Shown here piece by piece: positions 1-11,947 of a DNA stretch of 64,000 nucleotides; position 1 is the first letter of the stretch; each line of letters opens with the position of its first letter. Location of the stretch: the NCBI GenBank assembly GCA_031308135.1, contig JAHLJT010000631.1, positions 261,782,925 to 261,846,924 of the forward strand, given 5' to 3'. The position numbers and the translations under genes are program-made. Source of the DNA: Acheta domesticus. Its lineage: Eukaryota; Arthropoda; Insecta; Orthoptera; Gryllidae. The notes under the pieces are model-generated. The model saw only the letters and a list, made by a program, of their open reading frames with translations. It did no database searches and was not told where the DNA came from.

Positions 1-984
1 CTTTTGAACAATTTACCGTCTTCTTAAAATTTCACATGTTTTTGATTGTTGAGGGCGCAGTGCAGTCAGATGTGTAACAGTCTCTGTACTGTTAACTATA
101 TTGTTAATACTGTAAATCCATTTTCCTCCCTTAATGAATATAAAACGAAAATTCATCTAAGGTGTAGGGATTATTATTCGAAATACGAAATAGGTGACTC
201 ATAGATGAAAAACGCATCGTCAATATCATTTCCAAGAGATATTATTTCGTGAAAGTGGACCACAAAATCGAATTCATATAATGTTCATGGAAATGATAAA
301 GATAAGAACGAAGATGGAAAATAACTTAATTTCTCAGAAAAGTCCTATAAATGAAGAAATATGATGAAAACTAAGTACTTAACCATAGACCAAGGAGAAA
401 CATCTTTACTCTATGACTTAACATTCTGTTCGCACTGACTTATATGACTTTTCTCTTTACATAAACGATCTTTTAATGTTCGGTATTTTTGCGTATAGTC
501 ATTTCAATGCTTTTAATGACGATTGTGCATTTTTTAATGAATGAGAGTAAAATGTTTTAAGATGCGAAACTCATAACGTCATTTCTATTTATAATTTATA
601 ATTATTTCAAAATATTTCAACAATTGATTTATCTAGCTCAAATATAACTCTGATGTTCATAAAATGTTAATAAAAATTAAATAGTTTTGATTTTAAAGAA
701 TTAGTTTTGAATGAATCAATGTCACCCACCATGTTAAATTAAACCCACCACAATTAAACACATCATGTTTATAATTAATTGACCGGCATTGAACGAAGCC
801 CTCAATATCTCAATGCAGTACTCTTCGTAATGAAGATGAGTGACTTGTTTAAATTTTGAACGATTTCACGTTGTATAGTCACCTCCATTTGGGAGTTTTT
901 TCACAATTTCTTTTCGCAATTTCTACCGACAAAAGGCACTCGTAATGGACGAGCAGGGTGTTGTTATTTCCATTTCCTGCAAGG
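1..984. other. AT-rich sequence, nothing recognised
   Basis: AT-rich single-copy-looking DNA with stops in all frames. I see no protein motif, tRNA-like box or tandem structure. Confidence 0.6.
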
Positions 985-1110
985 TAACTTTTGAAGCAGC
1001 GGAAGCCGGGCTGTGTTGGGGACAGCGTGGTCGTCGGTGACGGCCAACGCTGCGAGCGCGACTCCGGAACGACACCGAGGCTCTGCGGAGGGCCAGTGCG
1101 ACATGCAGAT
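985..1110. other. Small GC-rich, CpG-rich patch
   Basis: A short CpG-dense block in AT-rich surroundings, ending in a homeodomain-type AT core (CAGATAATTAAAA). It resembles the larger islands further along. No ORF of note crosses it. A small regulatory element is possible, but this is inference. Confidence 0.35.
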
Positions 1111-2600
1111 AATTAAAAATGAACTATCACGGACTCATTTTATTTATTTACTGTGTTTTATGCACAGGATCTCATCATGCTTTTAGTGTACCCCACCATT
1201 GTGCATATTGTGTTTTTTTTGCAAGCCCTCATAATTTTGTAGAGTGCAAATTAAAGCATGTTTCGACATTTCCTTCATTTATTACTGACGTTGTGTTATG
1301 AATATCCTTACTAAATAACTGCAAAAGATCTAAAGTTAGGGATGGATGGTTCTCCCACACCCGTATGAATGAGTTGGCGAGAACGAGCATTCGTGACAAT
1401 ATCACAGTTCTTAGCTTCCGTCCTTTTTAGAAAAGACGATTCGAGGATGAACGGAGGATGAGCGCTTCCGACATCGCCGCAACACATTCAGAAAAAAGTT
1501 CATTTAAACTTTCCGGCTATTTTATTCCCTAAAAGCCTCAGTTTAATATTCCCTCTAATACGCGACAAAACCTTTTGTCATTGACTTAAAACTTCAGATG
1601 TAATTTTCTGTCAATTGGGAAAAATCAACACTTAACTTAGCTAGAACTTTGAGATTATAAATCAAAAAAGCCTCCAGAATCGTCCCTCTTGATTCATGAT
1701 TTTAAAACTAGTTTCTAGAGATTAAAATGGTTAATTCATTGCGGTAAATTACTTGAGTGCAGTGTTACTGCCTTAAATATTTCATGAACATTTATTTGGA
1801 CTAGTTCTAAAAAGGTTTACCTTTACACGTTCACTATCACAGATCTCTTATTTTTGCCAGCATCCAAGGCACTACATTTTCATTTCTTTTGTCCTCTTCT
1901 GAATGATCTTTCTTCATGTAATCACAATATTGTATTTGCTCTGCGAGTACTTCAGTTCATTCTCTTGTACAATTCTGGAGATACCGGTGAAATAAACAGT
2001 TACGCTGAGAATGAAACGCCCAAACAACTTTCTCAATGCGCGAGAACAAAATCCGCTTTATTCGTATTTTTGTCTATGACGATGTTTGCTATGAGTAATT
2101 GAACAGGTGTTATAAGAAGCTTAATACTTTAAAAGATTTATCAAAGCACTGTTTGAATTATGACTTTGTTAATACTCTTTTTCGAAGACAAAATAAGTTA
2201 TTTGTTTGATACAAACTTATAACATTACTATTTTAATTCAAATATTTGTAAACTAGTGGTGCTTTACCAGTACGTTCTTTCTCGCTTTATTTGTAACTGT
2301 TACGTAATATTATAATACTATTTGAACGGACAATTGTGGCATTTTTAAAATATTAAAATGTTACATCAAAATAAGATTATTGTCACGTTATTCAGTGCAT
2401 TTAGCTCAATCTATTTAAATAGTTAAAAGAAAAACTGGATTTGTTATATTTGCATGAAGAGAGAAAATTTAATTTTGGAATTATCAAAAACTTAGAGAAT
2501 TCATCATAAAATCGACTTGAGCCATTTTTCTGAATACTTTGCTCTATTCGAGAACAAAATATTTTAAAAAAGTTGGAGCTACTAATGAGAACATTTTGAA
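1111..2600. other. AT-rich sequence, nothing recognised
   Basis: AT-rich DNA. Short ORFs of up to 89 codons are present but show no family motif and no coding-like composition. Confidence 0.55.
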
Positions 2601-2639
2601 AATACTGGGGCTTCAAGTCAAGTAGCCTTAAAAAAATAT

Positions 2640-2765
2640 CCGTTTCAAAATCAAGGGGCCGCAACAACAAACAGATCAGATCGTTTGGGGAAAATAAATT
2701 TATGCGAAAATCCTGACTTTGGTTTAAACGCTAGTGTTGTTCACAATCGGACGGATAGGCAGACG
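2640..2765. repeat. Fragment of an unclassified dispersed repeat (partner at 41.1-41.3 kb)
   Basis: The stretch with GTTTAAACGCTAGTGTTG followed by a GGACGG-type run resembles 41210-41280, which has GGTTTAGGCGCTAGCGTTG followed by a GGCGGACAGACCG run. Both are preceded by a loosely similar ATATCC/TTTCAAA segment. I recall this kind of sequence as a common arthropod repeat but cannot name the family. Confidence 0.35.
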
Positions 2766-4318
2766 ATCTGCCATAAACTAATTTTTCAATATCACATAAT
2801 CCAATATCAATAATCCAATATTCGATAAACAAGATCTATTTTTTGGTATTGGGGCTCTACAAAACGTCACTATCCAAAAACTCGTCACTATCCGTTACAG
2901 CATTCCACATCTTTCTCTATAATACATAAATACCTAGTAGGCGAGAAAGTAAAATAATCATAAAACTACATAGCAACTGCCCGTCGTCAGATCGTTTTCA
3001 TTGAACGTGCTAACTGCCCACCCTCATTACCCATTCTCACTGGCCTTCTCACATATCGACTTAGACGAAAGTTTCAATGTTTCCTCTATAACATCGTAAC
3101 AAAACTGGGCTACCGCCGCGTGGGGCCACATATATGATCGTTATTTGGTGTCTATATCAAATTCATTTCATTAATATCTTAAATCATATATTATAAACGG
3201 AAATGTGTAATTATATTTTAAGACCTATTTTGATAACAAATCAATGTTCAATACGATCTCCATAGTAATTTCTAAATTTTACTATTTCGTTCACTTTGTA
3301 TGATATTAGCAGTGTAAATATTGAATACATCAACATTTTTAAGAATTTGTTCAATTGATTTGTGTATTTAAAATTTTAATGTTCGGATGTGGCTGTTATG
3401 TCTTAAACCGCATATTCAAATAATCCTTATTTTCATCTTGCATTCATTCTGCCTATCATGTGAATCTGCAAAATCAACCTTGTTAGCGGGTTATATTACG
3501 TTTCCATACCTATATCATGGACCTACAATACGAGTTTTTTTCTGACAAAAAGTCGCCGTTTCCGCTGCAGCATTGCAATATGCTATTTAAACTGTGTAAG
3601 TAGCATGCGAGAATGTAAGTAATATGGTACAAGTTTTTCCACTTGCAAGCTCTCCCAATATCTGAATTTAAGTAAGAAAATGTTTTTTACTTTTCCTCTG
3701 CTGTACGTTGGATAGAGAAAAATAATTGGATTATGTCGAAAAACACAATGTGAATATTGTATTGGAAAAGTCCATTCTGAAGGTCTCTGATAAGAGTGAA
3801 GTGTTCTTTTCTTCATGAAGTCTGTGTAGGTTTCTGTGTGCTACGCACACCATGCAGATTAGAATATTCTATGCTTTAAGTACGGTCAATGTCCTTTGAA
3901 AGAGTTAAGTCCTTTGGGTTGTGTCAATGGCGAGGAGATATACACAACTTTTTATTGATAAACAAAAAATGTAAAAACAATTTCGTTTAGCCTATGTCGG
4001 TAGCAGAAAAATGGGAGATTGCAACATGTTAGTTACCTTATTCATAGACTCTACCACATACGTAAGGCTTACACGAAAATTGTGCAGTTGTATTTAACCT
4101 ACTGTAGCGGAGATAGTGGTCAGCAGTTATGCCAGACACCCTGTCCGCATTCCAACCACACTCATCCCCCGGTTCATGTGTGCGTGAATGGACTTGGTGG
4201 TGGGAAAATATATGCAAGTTTTTTTAAAAAAAGTGACGAAAGCAGAATTTTTTATTTTGGTAACTTACGTACAGTAGCGGGGACAACGGGACTATCAATC
4301 ATCAAACAGCAACCTCTT
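2766..4318. other. AT-rich sequence, nothing recognised
   Basis: AT-rich DNA with no clear protein motif. The ORF opening at 4019 is open only because it runs into the 12-bp array that follows. Confidence 0.55.
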
Positions 4319-4321
4319 AAG

Positions 4322-5090
4322 GGCCGGACGAGACGACGGACGGGACGACGGACGGGACGACGGACGGGACGACGGGCGGGACGACGGACGGGACGACGGA
4401 CGGGACGACGGACGGGACGACGGACGGGACGACGGGCGGGACGACGGACGGGACGACGGACGGGACGACGGGCGGGACGACGGACGGGACGACGGACGGG
4501 ACGACGGACGGGACGACGGGCGGGACGACGGACGGGACGACGGACGGGACGACGGACGGGACGACGGACGGGACGACGGGCGGGACGACGGACGGGACGA
4601 CGGACGGGACGACGGACGGGACGACGGGCGGGACGACGGACGGGACGACGGACGGGACGACGGACGGGACGACGGACGGGACGACGGGCGGGACGACGGA
4701 CGGGACGACGGGCGGGACGACGGGCGGGACGACGGGCGGGACGACGGGCGGGACGACGGACGGGACGACGGGCGGGACGACGGGCGGGACGACGGGCGGG
4801 ACGACGGACGGGACGACGGACGGGACGACGGACGGGACGACGGACGGGACGACGGACGGGACGACGGACGGGACGACGGACGGGACGACGGACGGGACGA
4901 CGGACGGGACGACGGACGGGACGACGGACGGGACGACGGACGGGACGACGGACGGGACGACGGACGGGACGACGGACGGGACGACGGACGGGACGACGGA
5001 CGGGACGACGGACGGGACGACGGACGGGACGACGGACGGGACGACGGGCGGGACGACGGACGGGACGACGGGCGGGACGACGGACGCAGC
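4322..5090. repeat. 12-bp tandem array (ACGACGGACGGG)n, about 64 units
   Basis: Uninterrupted 12-bp units of two types that differ by one base: ACGACGGACGGG and ACGACGGGCGGG. In the first half the G-type unit recurs every 4 or 5 units, giving a 9-unit (108-bp) higher-order period. Between 4681 and 4800 G-type units dominate. From 4801 to 5040 there are 20 identical A-type units, then a short mixed end. Because 12 is a multiple of 3, several frames stay open and give low-complexity TGRR, SSRP and PSVV peptides. I do not regard these as proteins. The array is strongly strand-asymmetric (G-rich top strand) and CpG-dense. Confidence 0.95.
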
Positions 5091-5572
5091 GGACCGTACG
5101 GGCCGAACGGGACCCACGGGATTTTTTTCATTTCAAAATTTTCAAAAGTAAGGGTGCGCATTCTAGAATGTCTTGTAAATGATTCTTACCAATGCCGATT
5201 ATTTTCGTAAGGTTGTAAATAAAATAATGTAATTATTAGTCAGCCCTTTAGTTCAATTTAACTGTGATACCAACATATTTATTTATATCTTATATATTTC
5301 CAAATATTCAATTTAACTTCAAATCCATTGTGGAAATCCTGAAGAAATGAAATAATTTTTCATGTTCCTCGAGGTCGGGATACAATATATGAAATTTCCC
5401 TTTTGTCATTATCTTTCTGTTTAGAAGAGAAAAGAATTTGGACTTTCTTCGATTCCTTGCCTAATTTTCTTCTTCCAAAAAATAAATACAATGCGATTCT
5501 TGACTTAAATAACGAAGCTGTCGCGCACAATTCAAGACTCGGGGCGTCAAACTGACTCCGCATCTGTCTCAA
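5091..5572. other. AT-rich spacer between two GC-rich arrays
   Basis: AT-rich sequence separating two independent GC-rich tandem arrays. No motif recognised. Confidence 0.5.
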
Positions 5573-5576
5573 ATGT

Positions 5577-5962
5577 CCATCCCGTCCAGTCCCGTCCAGT
5601 CCCGTCCAGTTCCGTCCAGTTCCGTCCAGTCCAGTCCCGTCCCTTCCCTTCCCTTCCCGTCCCGTCCCGTCCCGTCCAGTCCCGTCCAGTCCCGTCCAGT
5701 CCCGTCCAGTCTCGTCCAGTCCCATCCAGTCCCGTCCCTTCCCGTCCCGTCCAGTCCCGTCCAGTCCTGTCCCTTCCCGTCCCGTCCAGTCCAGACCCGT
5801 CCCGTCCGGACGCGTCTGGTCCCGTCCCGTCCGGTCCCGTCCGGTCCCGTCCAGTCCTGTCCCTTCCCGTCCCGTCCAGTCCCGTCCAGTCCAGACCCGT
5901 CCCGTCCGGACGCTTCTGGTCCCGTCCCGTCCGGTCCCGTCCGGTCGCACCCAGTCCCGTCA
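5577..5962. repeat. CCCGTCCAGT-type tandem array with 5-bp sub-blocks
   Basis: The array is built from 5-bp blocks CCCGT, CCAGT, CCCTT and CCGGT, mainly joined as the 10-bp unit CCCGTCCAGT. Near the right end a block of about 90-100 bp is tandemly duplicated: two copies start with CCAGTCCTGTCCCTT at 5761 and 5851. The duplicated block contains GTCCGGACGC followed by GTCTGGTCCC or TTCTGGTCCC. The pyrimidine-rich strand is the top strand, opposite in polarity to the array at 4.3 kb. ORFs on both strands are low-complexity artefacts. Confidence 0.93.
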
Positions 5963-7470
5963 CGTCCCGGCCTAGTGCGCGCGACCCATTACAGTTCAAT
6001 TCATTGCAATAACCAAATTCTGCATTTTACAAGTCTAAGACGAGAAAAAGATTTGGAAATGAAAGCATATTTTCGTTTAATTTTCAGTTTTAATTTTTAA
6101 GGACAGCATTTCTTTTTATAAAGGTGTAATCTTGATAATAAAGTATTAACTTCTATGATTTTCAATGTCTCTGCACATCAGGAATGCTAATTCATTACTA
6201 TTGTTTTCGTATTTTGACAACTTTAGCAATCAATTAAGCATTGAAGAGATATTTGTAGTGTTTCCGTTAGTAAAATATTTCCGCAGAGTGACTTAACTAT
6301 GTTTCTACAAAAAAAAAGCAATGCAACATGGCCAAATTTGTGTTATCTTGAATAGAAATTTATTTAAATTTGATTTTTTCTTCGAATGTTTTAACAACGT
6401 CTTTGTACGAGGGTCTTAACTTTTACTCTCCAAGTTTTTTCACATTTTCTCATTACTTTAGTTTATTTCTGCGATAGCTCTTTACGTATTGTCTAGGGTA
6501 GAAAAAGTTCTAAATATATCAACAGTTAGATACATATATTTATTATTAGTAACATTTTATTCTGTGAATTTTCTATCTTTTTTAATATATTTATTTTGAA
6601 TCGCATTTTGAGTTTTTTATATTCTTGAACTATTGAAAATAAGAAATTTAAAAAAATTATATTCACGTAATGTCGACACTGAAGCCGTGCCAATTTACAG
6701 CAAATAGCGACATAACTTTGAAGCGAAAAATAAATAATTGGTTTTAGCACAAATCAAATAAATAAGTGCTGCAATAAAGAAAATCAACGTCGTTATTCTT
6801 TGTTTTGTTTTACTGTTGTCGAATAAAACTTATTTTGCACCTCTAGAAGCTCTTGCGAATTTCTGCATAATCCCCAGACATCTACTTCACCCTCTTTAAG
6901 AAGGTGCGCTGCAAGCGCAAGCTTATGTGAGAAGCCGGAAATTGTTTCTAACCGCCATTACTAATTCAGTTTAACTTAATGTGGCGAACACCATGACTTG
7001 CAAGACGAGCTCATTAGTTATGTCCCTACCAAATTTCTCGGTGTTCCTCACTTAAAGAGTAGTTCAGCGTAATATCCGATGCAGGTTTATATCTAGAAGT
7101 GCATCTGAGTATGCTTCAATCGAACACTAAAAGTTCTCTTCCAGTTACGAAACTTTCAACAGAGAGAGAAAAATTACGACGAATAAAATTACAGTTAATG
7201 GAGAATATAGAACATCATTTAAAAATTAGATATTGAAACAGAAATTGAATAAGTTAAAACAATTAATGTATTATTAAAGTAAAAATTATTTTCTAAATAA
7301 ACTTCACTTGCCTATTACATACGCAGCGTTTTTGCCACTACCATCTCTGCAGTACGCATTTTTTTTCCGTATCGTGTTACTCCTCCAGTGTAGTTAAATA
7401 CGATGAAAATAATTGATAGAATTTGATATTATATGGAATCCTGTTATATTTAATATTTGGTATAATAGCC
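5963..7470. other. AT-rich sequence, nothing recognised
   Basis: AT-rich DNA with poly-A and poly-T runs and no recognisable protein or RNA motif. The 74-codon minus-strand ORF near 6.5-6.75 kb has no family signature. Confidence 0.55.
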
Positions 7471-7474
7471 TGAA

Positions 7475-7800
7475 GTCTTTGGTGGCTGGTTGATTAGCGT
7501 GCTCGCTTTCCATGTCGTAACCCCTTACTGCTGACTGCGCTTTCCTTATAAATGTTCCGGTATCTATTGCTGTGTGACTATGAGAAATCCCACCGTAAGT
7601 TTAAGCAGACCAGTATATACGGTGAAGGGATTTCTTCGTGCTAACCACATGAACCCCTTATCCCGTGGCCGAGAGGCTGGGTCACCGCTTGTCGGCCAAC
7701 GCCAGTAGCGGGCTGTCGAGCCTTAGGACAGGACAGGTAGCATAGCCTCACTCAGTGAACTATGAGCTTCAGGGGCCAAATGCACGTGTGTTAACGATGT
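7475..7800 (+). repeat. Decayed tRNA-like SINE sequence, possibly two heads
   Basis: Two tRNA-like stretches lie in tandem. The first, near 7480-7525, has GGTGGCTGGTTGATTAGCG followed by TGCTCGCTTTCCATG. This resembles the A-box and anticodon-arm region of arthropod tRNA-derived SINEs. The second, near 7667-7725, has CCGTGGCCGAGAGGCTGGG (A-box-like) and, about 45 bp on, GGGCTGTCGAGCC, a degenerate B box. Neither folds as an intact tRNA by eye. The call is by resemblance and the boundaries are approximate. Confidence 0.42.
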
Positions 7801-9265
7801 ACAGGTTACGTATTCTTTTGGTAAGTAAACAATCGCAGTAGCATTTGAGAAGCCAATAAATAGCGAAACCGTAAGCGATTGAAGATTCCCGAAGTCATAC
7901 CCATGGAGAATGCCGCAGGGAGGGTTAGTCGAAATTAGAATTTTTGAGTGATATTTATTTTATCGGAGTTAGAACTATTAAGGGGCGAAAAAACGACAAA
8001 GTTAAAGGAGAGTATAATTTGGAACAGTTACTTTAAATTTTGATTTACGAATTTCGGTAACGTGTGTGAAAGAATGCATGTGGTGATCGCATGAAAATGG
8101 TACGGGGGACGAGGACTTCGTATCGTCCAAGAAGGCAATTTTCGGTCAAAGGAAAGTCACCAACTTGGAAAGTGTACCTATTTTGAGATTGAAATAACTT
8201 CATCAGAAAGTAAAATAAAAATTATGGCCATTCGCTTTGCATGAATAAGAAATCATGAACAAGTATCTGAAATCGTCCAAGTATGAATGAATCTTTATGT
8301 GAATGTGTTTCATGGCATTTATTACAAATGTTAAATTTAAGGAGTATCTGTTATTTGCATTCTAGTGGTTTCAATGTGTAATGTCATAATGGAGAAAGTC
8401 GCAAATGCATTTCTTACACTCGACGACATTGTTGTTTGTGCGGAGTAGTTTGGTTGTAGTGTAATCTGTAGCTTCTCCTAAATTTATTGATTATCCAGCC
8501 GAGATCTCGGATGTGGGCTGTTTTTTCTTGTCCGCATAAATGGAACTTCCTTCGATTAATTGTGATTAGTATAAATAGTGCTAGCCAATATAGTTCGGCA
8601 TAGACAGCCGGTCATTTTATTGCGCAAAGATTTGTTTACGAAAAAGTGTTTAGGGAATCAAATAAGTTAAAGAGACAGGAAGACGGCTAGAATCGCAATA
8701 TACAATATTTTGTAATAAATAATATGAGAAAAGGATACAATGAACAATGTGGAATGTGAAAATGTCAACCCTTATATTATTTATAGAAGATTTTGGAAAC
8801 ACGTTTTTCATTTGTAAAGTCATAATTTTGAAAAAAATGTTTTAAGAATGTATATACCTACGAGATGAAAGTAAAAATCAGATTTTAGAACACCCAGTCT
8901 CTTCTCATTCCGTATGTGGAGGAGCCAAACAATTCTAGTGAAGTGAAATAGATATTAAAAATACATCTAATAGACATGTTAGCTTTCAAAATAGTATTGT
9001 TCATATCATTAGTAAAAAATAACTTGTTACCTTTCATTTATTTTTGTTATTAATTTTTATAGCATACGTTAAAAAAAGAGAAGTAGAGAGAGAAAAGTAA
9101 CGGATTTATAACAAGATTTTTATCGCTAATGATGTAAATTTCTTACAAACCCTCAAAGTAAAATGCCACTTCCCCAGTTATATTATTACTCATTAATTTT
9201 AGAAACAGTTTCTTAATATTATTTTTCTTGAATAAATTTGTGCTCTTGAAAATGCAGTTCGTGAC
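7801..9265. other. AT-rich sequence with a possible isolated core promoter
   Basis: Mostly featureless AT-rich DNA. The only structured stretch is the TATA-containing region listed separately near 8.57 kb. Confidence 0.5.
8569..8610 (+). promoter_or_regulatory. Possible TATA-type core promoter (or LTR fragment)
   Basis: GTATAAATAGTGC is followed about 30 bp later by TTCGGCATAGACAGCC, the right spacing for a TATA box and start site. No ORF of note follows. It could be a chance match or the promoter part of a degraded LTR; I found no matching second LTR. Weak call. Confidence 0.22.
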
Positions 9266-9480
9266 TTCCCACACAGACGCGGTCTCGAGGTTTTCGAAAC
9301 CGCTCCAACGAGGAGATGGTTAACGGTGGTTTACAGATCTACCGCCGGTTTCGCTTATGCTTCCCCTCCCCCTCGCACTGCACCCTCCCTTCCCCACGCC
9401 GCTGATTCACCACTCCGTGGCACCCTCGCCCGCATCATACGCGCCCCACCACCAATCACCCGACGAATCATCGTTTCGCG
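9266..9480. other. GC-rich island upstream of SINE copy A1
   Basis: CpG-rich block running directly into the truncated 5' side of the SINE copy at 9480. It carries a run of CCTCCCCCTCGC-type pyrimidines. No coding signal. Confidence 0.45.
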
Positions 9481-9648
9481 GCCAAAGGCTCCAATTCAGC
9501 CGTTACCTGGAGGAGAATGACGACCGGCTGCTCTGATCGGTAGCTTTCCATGGTTTCTCCGATCAACTGTAGGGAATGCCGGAACAGCGCCCTAACAAAC
9601 GAGCTGCGCGCGAACTATCCTTCCTATTCCTTTACTCATCCCTTACTT

Positions 9649-9698
<50 letters not shown>

Positions 9699-10200
9699 GC
9701 ACACACACCACACACACCACACCACACACACACACCACACACACACACACACACACACTCATACACACAGACACACACAGACACACTCACAGACACACAC
9801 GCAAACACACACGCAGACACACACGCAGACACACACGCAGATACACACGCAGACACACACGTAGACACACACGCAGACACACACGTAGACACACACGCAG
9901 ACACACACACACAGACACACACACACACACAGAAGCACAGACACATGCACTAAAGTATCACACTTGTCAGGAGACCAGTCGGTAGCTTAGAACGAGTGGC
10001 GCGCTGCCATGCTGGTGAAAGATACGTGGTTGGGGAAACGCCCGCTAGCCGACAGATAGGTCGGCGCGGGATCTCACCGTCCAGTGGGAGAAGATCGCCG
10101 CCACCTCCAGAGAAAAACATGCACGACACTTACGGGACTAATGGTCTTAGCTGCTGACGCGCCCGGAATCATTAATCTATCAATCAATCAATCGGCCAAT
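9480..10200 (+). mobile_element. SINE family A, copy 1 (5'-truncated, CA-expanded)
   Basis: Shares with the other family A copies, in order: ACCTGGAGGAGAAT, CCGGCTGCTCTGATCGG, TGGTTTCTCCGATCAAC, the ACAAACGAGCTGC region, GGAGACCAGTCGG, CGCCCGCTAGCCGACAG, AAAACATGCACGACACTTAC, and the 3' end GGGACTAATGG through CGCGCCCGGAATC. It finishes in an ATC-type tail (AATCAATCAATCG). The tRNA-like head is missing. The short pyrimidine/ACAC segment found in other copies is here expanded into a CA microsatellite of about 300 bp. These elements have no protein and would depend on a partner LINE. Repeat membership is certain from the multiple copies; the name is mine. Confidence 0.85.
9650..9953. repeat. 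CA microsatellite with nested 12-bp units inside SINE copy A1
   Basis: Starts as (CG)n/(CA)n and passes into ACACAC/CAGACAC mixtures. From about 9790 to 9905 it becomes a 12-bp unit array, ACACACGCAGAC, with variants ending in GTAGAC and GCAGAT. It sits exactly where other family A copies have only a short ACACACACTTGCATG-like seed. ORFs in both strands (poly-TH, poly-CV) are artefacts. Confidence 0.95.
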
Positions 10201-10490
10201 GTCAAATCTACCGGAAATGGACGCAAGAGCTGCTTCTCTTCAACTTCACCTCGATTTTCGTAATCTTCTTGTCAATCCTTCGGGCATCACAACTGCCGCT
10301 AACTTTCTCCACATTTCGAGCACATTTTCATTCTTTCCGGCTATAGAGGAGGCAGGTCGCAAATCGTTCAGTTTGCTTACTCTCTCGAGTTATTACGTAC
10401 TTGCCGAGATGGCTAAGAGGGAACGCCGTTCTCTCAGCAGAATCGTTGCGGGGGAGGTCATACGGTTCCAGTCCCGAGAGCGAGGGACTT
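10201..10490. other. Spacer between two SINE family A copies
   Basis: Mixed-composition sequence between two head-to-tail SINE copies. An ORF of 120 codons spans it and enters the second SINE. It shows no motif and I do not regard it as a gene. Confidence 0.45.
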
Positions 10491-10494
10491 TCAA

Positions 10495-10905
10495 TCCCGC
10501 CTACACAGTTGGGTCTAATTCAATCTGTCTGGAGGAGAATTCTAGCGGCCGGCTGCTCTAATCGGTAGTTTTCCATGGTTTCCCAGATCAGTATCAGGCG
10601 AATGTCGGAGTTGTACGCTACAAACTGGCCACGAAGTGCGTGCAGTCTTTCTTTTGTCATTCTTGTTCTCCCATCTTCCTTTACATATGCAGACACACTT
10701 ATTCTTCTATGCATTACCACATAGGTCTGTGGACCAATAGGGAGCTTAGACCTGACCCCGGCCGAGGCGGTGTCGCGCTTCAGGAAATAGTTGTACGCGA
10801 CAAAATCTTGCAAGCCGGCGTGAATATCTATGCCGGATCTCACATTCGATTGGGGAACGACCGCCATTTCCGGTTCATAACATGCACGTCTTTAATGAGA
10901 ATAAT
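10495..10905 (+). mobile_element. SINE family A, copy 2 (diverged)
   Basis: Contains CTGGAGGAGAATTCTAGCGG, CCGGCTGCTCTAATCGG, TTCCATGGTTTCCCAGATCA, GGGAGCTTAGACC, CCGAGGCGGTGTCGCGC and AACATGCACG in the family order. The tRNA-like head is absent, and the 3' GGGACTAATG tail is replaced by diverged sequence (ATGAGAATAATGATC). It is in the same orientation as copy 1, about 300 bp downstream. It contains a local duplicate of TTGTACGC(T/G)ACAAA, at about 10611 and 10790, that other copies lack. Confidence 0.75.
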
Positions 10906-11459
10906 GATCTATTCGTTTTATTTATTTATTTACGTCAAAAAAAAGTTCAGAACTGTGTATGACGAGCTATGGGGAGAAGTGAATTTTGTGCACGTTTTCA
11001 TAATTCTGTGGTCTCTATCCTAAACCATATTTTAGTCGAATTTTGAATACAGAAAAGAGCGGTTTTTTATCAAGTTGTGTTAACAAAATATTCGCTCCTA
11101 TATAATAAAATATATTTTCAAAGGTAAATTAGCTATAAATTCCTGCCCTGAACCCTCATGTTCTTCATGAAAGAATAATACTTTTTGCCGCGATAATATG
11201 AAAAACGATAATTTGAGTAACTATATTTCCCACTGAAATTCAGAAGACGTGCACAAATAATGAAGTTACATTTATGTCCAGAAGCAAAACAAGGGACCAT
11301 CTCAGCATTTGCTCAAGGATCAGGGAAACTGGACGAAAAACCTGATCGAGATGGGAGCCATCAACCCAGAAACTGTGGTACAATACTTGTTACAGGTTCT
11401 TTAGAATTATACAGTCCAAATGATAAATAATTACATTAACTATCATTGTTAAAATTAAT
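10906..11459. other. AT-rich sequence, nothing recognised
   Basis: AT-rich DNA between a SINE copy and the LINE fragment at 11.46 kb. No motif recognised. Confidence 0.5.
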
Positions 11460-11460
11460 T

Positions 11461-11785
11461 CTACTTTCCTTTTTGATGTTCGGTATAGTCTCGAATTGTA
11501 TAGAAACAGTTATGCAGCAGAAAAGATTTTACTTGGGACTTAAACTTTTCTATTGAATTTAATCGTTTAATGTCTTCTGGCAAAGTGTTGTAGAGTAATG
11601 TACATGAATTGTATGTGAATTTTTTGTAGTGAGCTGTTGATACTGCCACCTGGTGAATATGATTACTACGTCGTGTGTTATACTTTTTCGAATGAATAGG
11701 AAATTCAGGAATCAACATTCGTCTAGATTATTTCAAAATTTGATATTGAAAATAAAGAGAAATTTTAGAACATTGCAATTTTTTT
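11461..11785 (-). pseudogene. LINE ORF2 C-terminal fragment
   Basis: The minus-strand reading has the hallmark C-terminal end of several non-LTR retrotransposon polymerases: YNTRRSNHIHQV, then about 20 residues later TYNSCTLLYNTLPEDIKRLN, then FKSQVKSFLL and a stop soon after. In the families this tail follows the reverse transcriptase and ends the ORF. Only about 85 codons are open here, so it is a dead 3' fragment. Upstream on the minus strand (11736-11780) a weakly similar segment recurs at 12531-12570, which suggests two related pieces. I cannot place it in a clade from the tail alone. Confidence 0.78.
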
Positions 11786-11947
11786 AAATTCTAAACAAGG
11801 TAAATTTACAATCTATTTTACATGAAAATAATCAGTAAATATGTCAATATTGGTAGTTGACAATGACAATTTGTGGGTGAAAGTATCCAAGTGGTACATT
11901 TCACCGTCCTCTTACGTCTGAAACAAAAGCCATGTTATTACTTTTGA

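Noticed and set aside
4019..5182. 387-codon plus-strand ORF and 266-288-codon minus-strand ORFs over the 12-bp array
   Set aside because: Open only because the unit is 12 bp without stops; peptides are pure TGRR, SSRP and PSVV repeats.
9550..9953. His/Thr-rich and Cys/Val-rich ORFs
   Set aside because: They are the CA microsatellite read in different frames.
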